A DNA stretch of 64,000 bases from Epithemia pelagica (Eukaryota > Bacillariophyta > Bacillariophyceae > Surirellales > Surirellaceae): assembly GCA_946965045.2 (NCBI GenBank), contig OX337229.1, forward strand, positions 2,046,001 through 2,110,000. The letters are read 5' to 3'. How positions within the stretch are numbered: the stretch's first letter is position 1; each line of letters opens with the position of its first letter. Of this stretch, positions 19,901 to 32,600 are shown piece after piece. A program made the position numbers and the translations under genes. The notes beneath the pieces were generated by a model. It was given only the letters and a program-made list of their open reading frames with translations. It had not been told where the DNA came from and searched no databases.

Positions 19901-22900
19901 CAAAAGGTTGAGGTGTCGTTGGGTGGTTGTAAGTCAAAGTCGAACCGGTGAACGTTGTTTGGCCAATGGGGCACTGTGTCATTTGTATTGTTTGGGTTGG
20001 TTTGGCGTTGTCTGTTATTGTTTGGGTTAGATCGGCAACGGGAGCGACGGATTGTCGAAGGACGGCGATGAGTGGGACGGCGACGACGACGAGAACGACG
20101 GTGACGATGTCGTGATCCAAATCGAGTGGGGCGAGACGGATGGGTTGTGTCTCCCTCGATCACGGCATTGGCGACGGACGTGAGGCGGCAGAGAAGAGAG
20201 AAGAGCGACGAAGTGACAAGGCGGAGACACCAAACAATCCAACGACGAGAGAAGAACATGAAGAAACCATCAGTCAACACATCTGAAATGGGAGTAGCCA
20301 AATGGGGAAGCACAGCTGGAGCTTGGAGAGCGAGACGGCAGCGGTCGGCACGAAGCCGAAGGGGTAAGGACCGAGGAAATGGGCGACCACTTGGAGAGCG
20401 GCGATGAAAATAGTGGGCGGGACGACGCGACGGATGGTAGGCGGCGAAGGAGCGGACATTTCGATCCAAGCGCGAGTTGCCAAAGGACGACGCAACGTTC
20501 TCCAACTTGGGACATAGGACACCAACAATCAAACCGCAAATAAGCCAAGAGACAAAACAAGGGACCACCATAAGGAAACTCATCATCGTTGAAGGAAACA
20601 GCCAAAGGGAGAGAAGTGTCCACAAGAGGATACCAATACTCATTGAAATAAAAGATCGTGAAGGTGTCGACGGGTCGACAGAACTGTGACACGAAGAGTA
20701 GCCACGCGTTGTGCGACCACGAGAGGCGCGAGAACGACGTGAGACACGAGGGACTCTGGTTGGGCCTGTATGACGTGGCGATGCGACATTGACTTGGGGC
20801 AGCGCGGAGAAACGAGCAGTTGAGAAAGATTGCGCAAAAGATTTCTTTGGGGTAGGTGTCACAATCACAGGTGGGGAATCTTTGTCGTCAGGAGTGACAA
20901 CGGCGGGTGGACGCTTCGCAACTGGGTGATTCTTCTGTTTGCCACTCACAAAGTGATGCTTGGTGAATGTGGATTTCAATTTTGGAGACTTCTTGGGCGA
21001 GAAGGTATTACTCTTGTTTTTCTTGGTAGAACGGAGGACGAAGAGACTGGGAGGCAACGGACGGCGGCGCTTCTTGTCGGGTTGAGAAGCGGATTCGAGA
21101 AGACTATCGTCCTTGGTGGTGTCGACGGTGAACGGAGTGACGGCCATTCGCAAGGCATGGTTATCAAACTGTGCGACGGAACCGGAAGAAGGAGGCGTGT
21201 CGTCGTCATCATGGTGGACAGTGACGACGGAGACAGGCGGTTTCTTCTTTGCGGCTGGCTTGCGGTCGTCATCGGTTGACGGTGCCGGACCATCTTCCAC
21301 CGAAAAATGCAGCATGGCAAAGGAGTTGCTGACTGGAACTGGAGTGGTGGAAGGAGGAGGACGACGGGTCGATCCATTGGTCACCGATGTCCAACCTTCC
21401 CATGCTTCCATATCACAATCAACCATCCAGACCGACGGATCAGTCATCAGGTTCTTGGCTTGATGGTTGGTTGGAGGAGATGGAGCGGAGCCATTGGTGG
21501 AACCGCGGTGGGAGCTGGTGGAGTGCGTGGTGTTCCAACAGGGTGGAGAACACTTTGCGCACCAGTAGAACGTGCGACCGTTGTGGTCCTTGGTTTCAGA
21601 AGAGCCGGAAGGAGGAGGAACCAAACGCCAAGGGGCCAATTCGCGACGGTTGCGGGTGGAAGGGCCAGATCCTCTCCCTCCACCACCACGACCACCATAT
21701 CGACCACCACGGCCCCCACCAGAGGGACGACGGGACGGAGAACGACGACGGAAGGGACGACGGGAACCAGCGTGGCCATCAGAACGACCACGGTTGGTGG
21801 GACAATCACGAGCCCAGTGGCCGGGCTTCCCACACTTGAAACAAACGCCGGACGGTTTGGACTTGCCGCCAGAGTCCTTGGAGAAGGTCTGAACCAGAGC
21901 GTTGAGCTGGGCCGACGAGTAGTATCCAGCGGGCGGAGCCTTCGAGTCTTTATTGTGGCGGGACGGGGGCCAAACACCATCTCCAATGGCCTCACGGTAT
22001 TTGTCTTCAGCCAACTGACAAATGGAGCGGAAATCGAGGCGCTTGGAGGCAAGGAAGACGCCGGCTGCAGTTTTGTCGGACATAAAGCGCTCTTCTTTCA
22101 ACGCAGCGGTCAACTCCGACTGGAGTTTCATCAACTCAAACTTGTAGGCATCATTGCCATCGGCAGCAAGAAACGACTTGAGGATGAGAGAGTTCAACTG
22201 GTGGTTGAACAATCCAGCGGTGTGCAGAGCCGAGGCGCGAGTGGTAATGGCCAAGGCCATCTCCGCAATATTCTGACCAGAAAACTGCTGAGGGGTCAAG
22301 GTCTTGAGTTCTGCTTCGAGTCGAGCGAACTTCCCCATGGAATCGCTCTGGATGATCTGGATGAGCATCATCCACAAGATGGGAAAGAGAGGCTCATCGG
22401 GCATGCGCTCTTCAAGTTCTTGACGGAGAGGGGCATCCAAACTGTCCAAGAGTGCGAGACGAGCGGCGCGGTCATTCGACTTGTCGTACTGGTCGTAGGA
22501 AACGGCTTGCTTGGGACCCAATGTCTTGGCGGCGTCAACGGTGAAACGAGTGTGATGGGTGAGAATGCACACCATGGAAGTGTCATCACCTGGGTCTTGG
22601 AGATACGTGATCGTGTCCATGCCGTGAATCACGAAACGATCCAACAAGTTACGGGAGAAGAGATGCAAGCTGTCGGACTTTGAAAACTTGGTCTCAAACC
22701 CAGTGCAGCGAGTCGTGAAGCCTTTATCTTCATAAGATGGACGCTGTTGGGAAGTTTGTTCATATCCCTTGGTGGGATCGGTCGTGTCACCGTTGACGAG
22801 CTTGGTCCATGTTGCATCGGGCTTTCCGCCTGTCCAGGCGGTAAACAGGTCGTGCTTGACTTGAACGAGACCACCCATTCGGGGTGGAGTAGGCTTGAAT

Positions 22901-22917
22901 GGCGTGTACTCGGACAT
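16914..22917 (-). CDS. gag-pol: Outer element gag-pol, 5' part (gag, protease, integrase, most of RT)
   Basis: From the ATG at 22917 the frame is open to the inner insertion and beyond, where it runs into the inner LTR and stops. Parts in order: gag (1-350); CCHC knuckle CFKCGKPGHWARDC (about 358-371); a spacer of about 700 residues rich in Ser, Pro, Arg and Thr, with two hydrophobic stretches near 755-805 and 885-915; protease DSGAS near 1069; integrase HHCC module (HNRLGHPG ... CAACQFG) and core with SDNGSAF and HHHNGIAEQS; a Ser/Pro-rich linker; and RT from about 1800 (WKAAAQREIEALE) to YVDD near 1989. With 8158-9116 it makes a continuous frame of 2,321 codons. The intact gag, protease and integrase parts could still be expressed as a truncated product ending in LTR-derived residues. 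Confidence 0.94.
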
Positions 22918-23356
22918 CTTCTTGGTTGTTTTCTTCTTCTTGGCAGAGTCGTCGTTTGGAGGATTCGGAGGTTGGTTGGTTCCTTGGTTGGTAGACTGGT
23001 CGGTGGGACGTGTCGGATCGGTTGGAGGCTCACTCGGAGGATCAGTTGGATCACTGTCGGTAGGACCTTGAGTAGTATCTAACGATATAGATAATCCAGT
23101 TGGACGAGAAGTCGAGTCGGTAGGAGGCTCGGTGGGAACGTGAGACGGTTCAGTTGGAGCAGAAGGGTCGGACGGACTTGGTAGATCAGTGGGACCTTCG
23201 TTGGGGTCGGCTGGATCTTGGTCGGTACCCCACAGATCAAGAAAGCTGAAGGCACTTCCAGAACTGGTGGGAGAGATATCTTCGATGGTGGAAACGTTTC
23301 ACTCAAACAGGCAGAGAGGCGTCGGCTTGGCTAGGCACTAACTTGGGCTCAGAACC
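22918..23356 (-). other. Outer element leader with ATG-less open extension of gag
   Basis: Between the 5' LTR and the gag ATG the gag frame is open upstream for about 126 codons, back to a TGA near 23298-23300. The translation is protein-like and rich in Pro, Thr, Asp and Ser (repeats such as PTDP and EPPTD), ending in a Lys run SAKKKKTTKK just before the Met. It contains no ATG. It may be translated from a non-AUG codon, be joined by splicing, or be a relic. The bases next to the LTR on the element strand read (T)GGTTCTGAGCCC, a plausible tRNA primer-binding site overlapping the last LTR base. Confidence 0.6.
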
Positions 23357-23744
23357 AGCGAAGGAATACTTAGACAGCGGTATCACTTACAGTAGGACTA
23401 GCTTGGACTCTCGAGGTGATCAAGCTCTTGAGGGCAAGCCAGTAGGACGGATCTAGATCAGTTGTAACTCAATAGGACAATTTCTAAGATTGTGAGCATT
23501 AAACTAAATTGATCTGTCGACATGATCTTGTGAATTTCCAATTTGGAAATTCACACACATGGTTAGTACATGTAGCACATGAGAATCACATGACAAGCAC
23601 ATGAGTAGCACATAGTCTAGCCGACTGCCAAATTTGCTACCACATAATGTGCTTGTGACTGAACGTTCAACCCACATAATGTGTTCCACATTATGTGTTA
23701 CACATGCACATTGTGACCGGTTAGATTCACAAGATTCCTCAACT
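23357..23744 (-). repeat. 5' LTR of the outer element
   Basis: 388 bases, identical by eye to 7750-8137, with AG...CT ends on the element strand and the CACATAATGTG palindromes near 23641 and 23672-23696. TAAGG follows at 23745-23749. Confidence 0.95.
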
Positions 23745-23749
23745 TAAGG
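23745..23749. repeat. Target-site duplication, outer element (right)
   Basis: TAAGG, matching 7745-7749. Confidence 0.85.
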
Positions 23750-23915
23750 CTTTGAGGCAGTCATCATCACCAAACCAAATTTTTCAAGCGGCCAATGACC
23801 TCATTTATCCATAGTCTTGAAAAACTGCTTCATCCTCCTTTGCAGCAGGACAGTCCAGCCTTTGAGCGCGACATCTATGGACCGTTTGAGACCTAACCCA
23901 CTCGTCAAAGATGCT

Positions 23916-26066
23916 CTATCGACTGCTTTGTCCCGTCAATTGGACATGAACCATTGCTTGAATATGCCGTTCATCTCGAGCTACGTTAAAGAAAATGAGC
24001 AGGTTGAGAATCCCGCAGAGAGCCCAGCCCCAAACACCCACATTGAAGGCTGGTTGTCTGCCACCCAGAAGTCGAATCAATCCAGACACAAAGGCCGGGC
24101 CCAGACCTGTTGTTTCATTCAAACAAAGCATAAATTCGAATGTTAGTACTGTGATTCAGACGTTGGTTAAGAAACAAAAGAGGCTGCCTACCTCGTCCAA
24201 AGTCATCAAACGTATTAAAGAGAGCAAAAGCTTGTCCTCGAGCTTGTGGAAGGGTCACGTTTTGCAGTGTGGCCCGGACAATAGGGCCTGTGGCACCGGC
24301 AAGGAATCCCAGTAAAATGGCACCCGCGTAGGCCACAAATATGGAACTGCGACTGTCCGACTTGAAATCCATGTTTAAATTGATCAAAAACCAAAAGGGC
24401 AAGCAACCCGCCATGGCCGTACCACCCGCCAATATGGCTGGCCATCGAATGTCTTTCGTATAGAGATAGCTCCCGCCTGCACCTCCCAGCATTAAACCAA
24501 AGAAATTGCCCAATCCAAAGACCATAGCGACCGTAGTAGCAGCCTGGAGAATGCAACCAATGATTGTGCAAAAGAGAGCAGAAACAAAAGCAAGGTGAGC
24601 GCAAGAATATAGAAGACACTTGACCTGTTTTGTAAGAGGCTCCGACCAACGCTTACCTCTATGGTCATGCCTTTTTCCTCAGACAGAAAGTCATTCAAGT
24701 ATGTATTGATAATGCCCCATGGAACACAGCCCGGTGCACCTTGTAAAAGGCACAGAACAACAGTTGGTGTGGCCAAGAGGGTCCGAAAGGTGAGCCAGTA
24801 ATCATGACGATTGGTAGCCAATCTATTAGAACCATTGTGCGGTGCTTCGTCTCCATCGCTGCCCGTATGATGATAATAGACATGACCATGTGGTTGGTCG
24901 TCCTTAGTATCAGTATACTCGCGGCGTTCAAGTTTGTCGCTATAATGGTTGGACATGGAGGATATACGTGCCATTTCGACACCGTCCTCGGCATTGTATT
25001 CTTCTTCGTCATCGTCCTCTGTCCGTACAGTAGTTTCTTCGTCTACAAAGGGCGAGTCTTCGTTGTGGTCTGCTTCGTGCAGTGTTTGACGCCTTCCATT
25101 GTGTCGTCGTTGTGGTTGTTGCAAGGAGAGAGCCGCCTCTTCCATTTGTCCTCGTGGTGGATCCTTGACGGTCCAAAGGACCAGCAGTGCACAGACCAAG
25201 GCCGGTACACTAATCAAGGCAAACGGCAATCTCCATCCATAGGTTGGTCCGACAAAGCCAGCTACTGCTTGTCCGAGCATGATTCCTACTCCAGTTCCCA
25301 TTCCAACGACGGCTCCCACCAAATGTCGGTGTCGCGCGACAAACAAATCGCCCAAAATGGAATAAATCAGGGGCAAGGCTCCTCCGAGAGCCAAACCCGT
25401 AACGGCTCGAGATACAAACAATTGGGGATAGGTTTGACAAAAAGCGGTCGCCAAACAGGCTCCTTCTCCCAAGCCAACCGTGAGGGCAAAGAGAATGGAT
25501 CGATTCCAGGCATCGCCCAAACATCCAATGATATAGGAAGCGGGAGCCCCCAAACAGAAAAAGGCAAACGCAATTTCTCCACCCAATTTGGCATCACGTT
25601 CATTGTCGGAAAAACCAAATTCATGGGCAATCGCGGTAAGATTTGGGGACATGAGATTTTGATCCGCAAACAGGAGAATGGTCGTAATCGAAAAGAGGGA
25701 GACGGACCATACATTCGCCGCAGTGAGGGGTGATTGTGAGGGAGAAGTGAGACTGGAAAAGGACAAGGAGGACGACGACGACGACGACGATCTGGTATTG
25801 CGATGATTGTCGGGCCACGTCCAAGAGGAATCTATAGGACCATCTTCTTGTACTTGTGGACTGTGATTTTCGTCAAGGCCGAGCAATTCCCCACCTTGTG
25901 GTGATGGTAGTTCCTTTGTCATGGAGGGAACACGTCGATACGATTTCGTCTTTTTATTCTTGTTCTTGATGGTGGCAGTGGTGATGGTGGAGGTATCCTC
26001 GTCTTCTCGAGAGGAAGACCGTCGTTGAATCAAGTTGGAAGAAGAGAAAAGATGGGTCTGGATCAT
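23916..26066 (-). CDS. Spinster-like major facilitator transporter (three exons)
   Basis: Exons 24657-26066, 24192-24543 and 23916-24106 join to 651 codons (650 residues). The frame is exact across introns 24544-24656 (113 nt, GTAAGC...CTCCAG) and 24107-24191 (85 nt, GTAGGC...AACAG). After a Ser-rich cytosolic N-terminus come twelve predicted membrane helices typical of MFS. They include FADQNLMSPNLTAIAHEFGF in helix 1-loop, GDAWNRS in the loop 2-3 position, and GLALGGALPLIYSILGDLF. These features match Spinster-type (SPNS) lipid or organic-anion transporters. The central loop is unusually long and acidic (about residues 290-390). Without splicing, the frame reads into intron 1 and ends early. 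The outer retrotransposon lies 171 bases past its stop. Confidence 0.88.
24107..24191 (-). other. Intron 2 of the MFS gene
   Basis: 85 nt, GT-AG on the minus strand (GTAGGC ... CAACAG). It splits a Gly codon (G|GT), and removal restores the transporter frame (GRG/LGPAFVSG). Confidence 0.85.
24544..24656 (-). other. Intron 1 of the MFS gene
   Basis: 113 nt, GT-AG on the minus strand (GTAAGC ... TTCTCCAG), falling between codons after MTIE. Removal joins to AATTVAMVFGLGN, a membrane helix. Confidence 0.85.
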
Positions 26067-26663
26067 TCGTCCTGTGGATCGAGTGTATGGATTCTCTCGT
26101 TGCTGCTCTGGTTTATCTTCTTGCCGTCATGCCCTGGATAATCATTCGTGTCTATATGAGAGAAACAAACAAACTGGAAGCAGGCCTCTGGTAACACAAT
26201 GCTTTTGGTTGTTTCGCTTTCGCTCCCTCTCTTTTGTCCTTGTCTCCTCGAGAGATCGTTTCAAAAAAGTGTGATAGTCTATTTCAGCTGCCGTGGCAGT
26301 CCCGCAGGACATACTCGACCGACTGCCCGTAGAAAGGAGAGTCACATCAGTCGCTGCTTTATAGCTCTTATGTAAAGTTTTAATCGCGGTTTGGGATCGT
26401 CCCTTGTCCGTCCTCATATACTCCCTAGCACCTTTATAATTTACTCCTTTAATAAGAGTTGTAAAATGTCTTTGAGTTACCTCTAGGTACTGCTAAGAGG
26501 TAATAGTCAACGTTCGACAAGCACCAACGAATTCTTTTAGGTTTGGAGGGAAACATCAAATCCATGAGACAACAGATTCTTCTTCTAAAGTGGATTGATT
26601 GTGTTTGTTTCCAATTGCTTGTTGTGATTGGGTGCTTTGGACGCCAACCATCCTACTCCCATC
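26067..26663. promoter_or_regulatory. Divergent intergenic region (MFS / midasin)
   Basis: About 600 bases between the two divergent ATGs. The small ORFs in it (26035-26274, 26142-26417, 26543-26731) show no motif. No specific promoter element is claimed. Confidence 0.4.
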
Positions 26664-29600
26664 ATGGCGGTGGAACCAAATTCGGGCAGCGCCATGGCAA
26701 TCATCGATACAGAGGAAAACCAAGAATATAGTGAGGAAGAAGAAAAACGCATGATTCAGGAATACTTGATGCGAATCCACGCTGCCTTGCAAGAATTTTG
26801 TTCAAGCTATACAGCTACCAGTCATCTTGGTAGAAGTTGGAAAGTTGAGGGCACCGACAAAATGGATGTTGAAATGAGCCTTAACGAAGACAACGATAAT
26901 CACGAGGTGGTTGTGGAATCGGAGAGTGTTGTGACACCCACACGTCTGGCGCAATTGCTCCTGGAAGCATGTGACTTGTCTGGTTTGGCACAGCCGGTGC
27001 AAGACTCGACCTTGCCTGACATTCCTCCTATTCAACGAGATTGCGATTTACCACCCGACCAAGATGATCCTCTCGATGTTCCCTATCAACGAAGGCGTGT
27101 CGATTATCTTCGCGATATTCTCCGAGCCATGGCACCCCTTCAGCTCGATGTAGCAGCACAGGTTTGTACTCTGTTTGAAGACCAATTGGAAAAGGGACTT
27201 GTGGACGAAACGGAGTCCAAGGGCACGACCAACACTCTGAAGGGATTGTGCAGATCAACCTGGCTCTTGTTTTCGGTATGGTTGCCCGTAGCTCCTCAAG
27301 TGGCACCCTTGGCCAGTCATTTGTTTCACTTGTCAGCCTTCGGTTGTCCCTTGAACCCAGAACCGCAAGATCCCTTGGAACGATTCACCTTGATGGAGGC
27401 AACGCATCAAATTTGTCAGTTTGTCATGACGGTTCGACTCGACTATCGAGAATTGATCACCTGGTGGAATTGGAGTCCAGTCTTTGATTGGTTGCTCCAA
27501 GATTACAAGGAAAAGAAGGTCGATCGAATGGATCAAGACGAACCAGAACCATACGAGTATAATCCCAATTTTACCTGGCAGGAAGCCACCTTGTGGCACA
27601 CGGTACGCACCCTTGCCTACGTGTTGAACTTGACTCCTGCCGCCAAGGCCGAGTATATTCAAGAACATTTCGAAGCCATCCAGTATGCGGAACGTGTGCC
27701 TTGGGCCATGCACCCATGGACGGTCAATCGAGAAGAAACTCGGACCCAGCAATTGGCCCTACAGGGTCGAGCCACCATTCCATGGGCCAAGCGACCCCAC
27801 AACCCATCCCTTGCTGGTGGTGAAGAGAAGAATGACGAGGACAACGACCATGTATTTGATCGCCCCGATGCCGCCCAAATACGCCAGATGTGGCCTCTCC
27901 GTCATCCCTATTTGGTAGAGTGTGGTGGACAAGGACGCGTCTTGGTGCGTTATCATTTGGACCGTATCCGAGCAGCCACCACCACCGCCTCCAATCAAGG
28001 TCGATTGGTACACACCCCTACCACCTGTCAGAATCTCAATGAGATAGCCCGTGCCTTGTGTATAGACCCTTATCCACCACCCATTTTGGTTTGTGGAAAA
28101 CCGGGTGCGGGTAAGTCTAGTCTGGTCCGCGAGTTGGCCCGAATGATAGCAGGGGGTGGCCCTGAGAGCCGACACGATGATTATTTGTTGGAACTTCATG
28201 TCGATGATGAAACGGATACCAAAACGTTGGTGGGATGTTGTACCACAACGGACATTCCGGGGGAGTTTGTGTGGCGGCCGGGTGCCTTGACTGTGGCGGT
28301 ACGAGAGGGCAAGTGGGTCTTAATGGAAGATTTGGATACGGTTCCCTTGGACGTCCAAGCGTCGCTGGTTCGACTACTCAAAGACCGTGTTTTGCCACTG
28401 GGCAATGGCAAGGTGGAACCTTGTCATGCCAATTTTCGCATGTTTGCCACGACCACGACTGATAGTAGTGCTGGTGGAACGGTACGCCGACAAGGTCGAA
28501 ACAAGGTGTTTGAAGAACACCTGTGGATCAAAGTAGAAGCCAAGCCTCTTCCCATGGTCGAACTCAAAGATATTGCAATACAGACACAGCCGAGCTTGCC
28601 CGAGTTTGTTGTGGAGGCAGTACTCGGTATTTTTGAAGCACTGGACCAAAGTGGCAGAGATGCCATGGACGACGGCGCCGACGATGACAAGGCTAAACCC
28701 AACAGCAACAATATTCAGAGCGAGAACAAACATATGATGGACCAACTGTCGTCGACGGTGCGTCACGTTCGTCCCCCATCGGTGCGTGATTTGTTCAAGG
28801 TCATGGCACGGATTGCCCATTCGGTCGTTTGGGAAAAGTCCTCGGGAGTTTTGTATTCTACAGAACAGCAGCGACTGACGTGTTTGGCCGAAACGTTTGA
28901 TGCATTTGCCGCTGCATGTCCAGATCCGGAAACAAGACGAGAATTTGTTCGATGGATTGCCGCTCCAAAATGGAACCTGACAGCCGACCTGGCGCTGCGA
29001 TTTCTGCAATCCCGATCTCCCGATATGCAACAACACGAGGGAATGATTCAAATTGGACGAGTGGGCCTGAGTACTGCTGTCAAATCAATGGAAACGGAAT
29101 CTGGTAACTATACCTGCACCGGATACACTCTTCGGATGATGGAGTCGATTGGAGTTTGTATCCGTGAGAATGAACCAGTCCTGTTGGTTGGTGAGACTGG
29201 TGGAGGCAAAACTTCTATTTTGCAGCAGTTGGCCCGTGTGTGTGGCCACGCTCTGGTTGTACAAAACCTGTCCTTGCAGACAGACTCAACAGATTTGCTA
29301 GGAGGATTCCAACCTCTCGAGATTCGGCAGGTAGCTCACGGAATCTATCACAAGTTTGTGGATCTGTTCACTTCCTCCTTTTCTCGGAAGCAGAATGAAG
29401 CGTTTCTGAATTTTACATCGTCTTGTTTAAAAAAGAAACAATGGGCGAAACTCGCCGACTGCTTCCAACGAGCTGCCAAAATGGGCCTGGATAAGATGAA
29501 GGCGCGACTCAAAGTGGATTCAGGGCAACAAAATTCGGTCGAAAAATGGGTTGACTTTCTCGGTCATGCAGATCGTTTCCAACAGCAACAACGTGCATGT

Positions 29601-32600
29601 GAAACAGGCTTGGCGTTTGCGTTCCGCGAGGGGATCCTTGTTGAGGCTCTTAAGGAAGGTCATTGGATTCTACTGGACGAAATCAATCTCGCATCGTCGG
29701 AGACGCTCCAGCGACTTTGTGGGCTTTTAGATGACTCGACAAGCAGTCTGACTCTCACCGAACGGGGAGACTCAACCGCTGTTCAGCGACATCCTAATTT
29801 TCGGCTGTTTGCAGCCATGAATCCAGCCACAGATGCAGGTAAGAAGGACTTGCCTCCCAGCATAAGAGCTCGTTTCACCGAGTTGCATGTAGATGAGATT
29901 CTGGAACCTTTGGAACTTCGCTTGATAAGTGGTCGGTATATCGGCAGTTGTCTTGCCGCAAGTGGAACGGCTCCGGAAAACACTGAAGTGGTTGCCAATG
30001 TTGTTAACTTGTACCTGGAATCGCGCAGTCTGGCCGAAGGTGTTCTTGTCGACGGAGCTGGTCACAAGCCTCGGTATAGTCTACGGTCGTTCACACGTGC
30101 ACTAACGGCCGCCAAAACCTTCGTCAGTGGACAAAAGCTAAGCCTACAGAGAGCCTTACTTGAAGGATTCGATTTGACCTTTCAAGGATCTCTCGACGCA
30201 CCGTCCACTAAGGAGCTTGGAACAGTCCTCGAGAAGTACGTTGGATGTGGTCTTCCAACCAAAGAACGCGACCATCCCGGGCGAAACCCTGGTGGGCGAG
30301 GAAGGACGGACGAATATGTTTTGGTATCGCCGTTTTGGATAGAAAAAGGACCACAACCGTGTATTGATTGGTCAAAACCAGCCGAGAATGCGTTACCTCA
30401 GTTTATTCTAACCCCTACGACAAAAAAGAACCTTCGGCGGTTGGGCAGAGCAATTGCGGCCGGGCCGTGGCCAATCCTTTTGGAAGGACCAACTAGTGCC
30501 GGTAAAACTAGTCTTGTGGAGTATTGTGCGGCAGTATGTGGGCATAAAGTGGTTCGCATAAATAACCATGAACACACAGACATTCAAGAGTATACGGGTG
30601 GTTTTGCACCTGATGAGAACGGCAACTTGGGATACAAGGATGGACTGTTAGTGCGCGCTCTGAGAAGCGGGCACTGGGTCATTTTGGATGAATTGAATCT
30701 TGCCCCAACAGAGGTTCTGGAAGCTCTTAATCGACTTTTAGACGACAACCGGGAGCTTTGCATTGCCGAGACAAACGAAGTAATAAGGCCACATCCGGCA
30801 TTTCGTTTGTTTGCCACGCAGAATCCAAGTGGGGCGTACGGAGGCCGAAAACCTCTATCGCGTGCTTTCCGAAACAGATTTCTCGAAATATATGTTGGTG
30901 ATATTCCACCCTCTGAGTTGGTAACTATTCTTGAGATGAGGGCAGGCATCGCTCCTTCATACGCAAAGATATTGGTTTCTGTCATGAAGTCATTTCGGCA
31001 GCATCGAAGTGCCACGAGCGTTTTTCTTGGCAAGGACGGAATCATGACGGCCCGGGATCTGCTCAGATGGGCCCACAGAGGAGCATCGTCAAAACTGGAA
31101 CTCGCGCGGGAAGGCTATATGCTGTTGGCTGAACGTCTTCGAATGAATGAAGAGAAAGCGCATGTACAGAGAGAGATTGAAAAACAGTTCAAAGTTCAGG
31201 TTAAACCTGACCTTCTCTACTATGATACTTCGTCAGAGGCTAGGAAGATGATTTCGAATTCCGCGAAAACAACGCATGGTTTGAAGATTGCACCAACCAA
31301 GTCAATGTTGCGCTTGATGACCCTGATTCTGCGTTGTATGAACCGCCATGAACCTATCTTGCTTGTTGGGGGTAAGTCTTTCATAACACTTCCTGTTCAA
31401 GATTTCTACCGATATTCTAACCAACTGCATCTTAGACACTGGCTGCGGAAAGACAACTGTGGTGCAATTGATCGCTGAAATACAGCGCTCGCGTCTCCGA
31501 GTTGTCAACTGCCATGCTACAACAGAGACGTCAGATTTGATCGGTGGGATGCGTCCAGTTCGAGGTCGCAGCGAACTATCGCAGCACATGCTGCGCGTCC
31601 TGCGGAATCTGATAGCCAATGTTAGTGACTCTACCCACATAGAGACATGTAACATCCCAGAGTTTGTTTCCGCCGTGACTACGGAATCAAAAGATTTGAC
31701 AGACGACGATGTCTCGGCAATGGTTGACACTGCTCGCGCCCTCAAAAAGTCTATCTGTGGTGCTGCACAATTTGCAAACCCCGACAAGAAACGCCAGAAG
31801 CTTGAGGCGAACACCCGAGGTCGTGGACATACCACAGATGCATCAAATAAAGAAGTCGCATTTGTGGAAGAATGTACGCAAAAAATTGAAAGGCTATTTA
31901 CCAATTATCGTGCTCTATTTGAATGGTCTGATGGGCCTCTTGTCCAGGCGATGAAGAAAGGGGATATGATTCTTCTGGACGAGATCAGTCTAGCCGAAGA
32001 TGCAGTTCTGGAGCGTCTGAATTCTGTTCTTGAGCCGGGGCGGACATTGGTATTAGCAGAGAGAGGCGTCACAGAAGATGACGACGAAACGAACATCGTT
32101 GCACGGGATGGTTTTCAGATTTTTGCCACCATGAACCCAGGTGGTGATTTTGGAAAGAGAGAACTCAGTCCGGCTCTCCGAAGCCGTTTTACAGAGATTT
32201 GGGTCCCTCCTGTGACCGACATGTCTGATATTGAATTGGTTCTAACGCAGAGTCTTGAGAAAGTTGAATTCGGTAGCCTCAATGCATCCGAAGTAGTCAA
32301 CATCATTCTTGGATATGTCGACTGGTTTAACAATGAGATATGCGGCGACACCGCAAAAGGTTTCTCCGAGATGTCTTTGTCTCTACGTGACATCAAAACA
32401 TGGGCTGACTTCATCGAAGCATCGGCTCCATTCGATCATGAGACCAGTGTTTCATATGTACTTTACCAAGGAGCATGCTTGATGCACCTGGATGGTCTGG
32501 GTCTGGGAACGGCTTTGTCACAGTCCGACTCAGAGAGTGTTAAGAAGGAGGCTGAGGCTTTCCTGCGATCTCGGTTAGGACAAGAAAACAACAACTTCCT

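Larger units (their letters stand above)
7750..23744 (-). mobile_element. Outer Ty1/copia LTR retrotransposon (interrupted by a second element)
   Basis: A complete element transcribed on the minus strand: 5' LTR 23357-23744, leader, gag-pol from 22917, 3' LTR 7750-8137, flanked by TAAGG. The order protease, integrase, reverse transcriptase, RNase H identifies Ty1/copia (Pseudoviridae). The element is split by the plus-strand inner element at 9122-16913 plus one copy of GTTGA. Without the insertion it would be about 8.2 kb. The LTRs appear identical by eye, so it inserted recently. It sits between the 3' end of the MFS transporter (171 bases away) and the 5' end of the Rdx-like gene (219 bases from its ATG), both on its own strand. 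Confidence 0.95.

Noticed and set aside
21307-22683. A 458-codon plus-strand ORF antisense to gag of the outer element
   Set aside because: It mirrors GC-rich gag codons, has no recognisable domain, and the minus frame carries clear gag and zinc-knuckle sequence.
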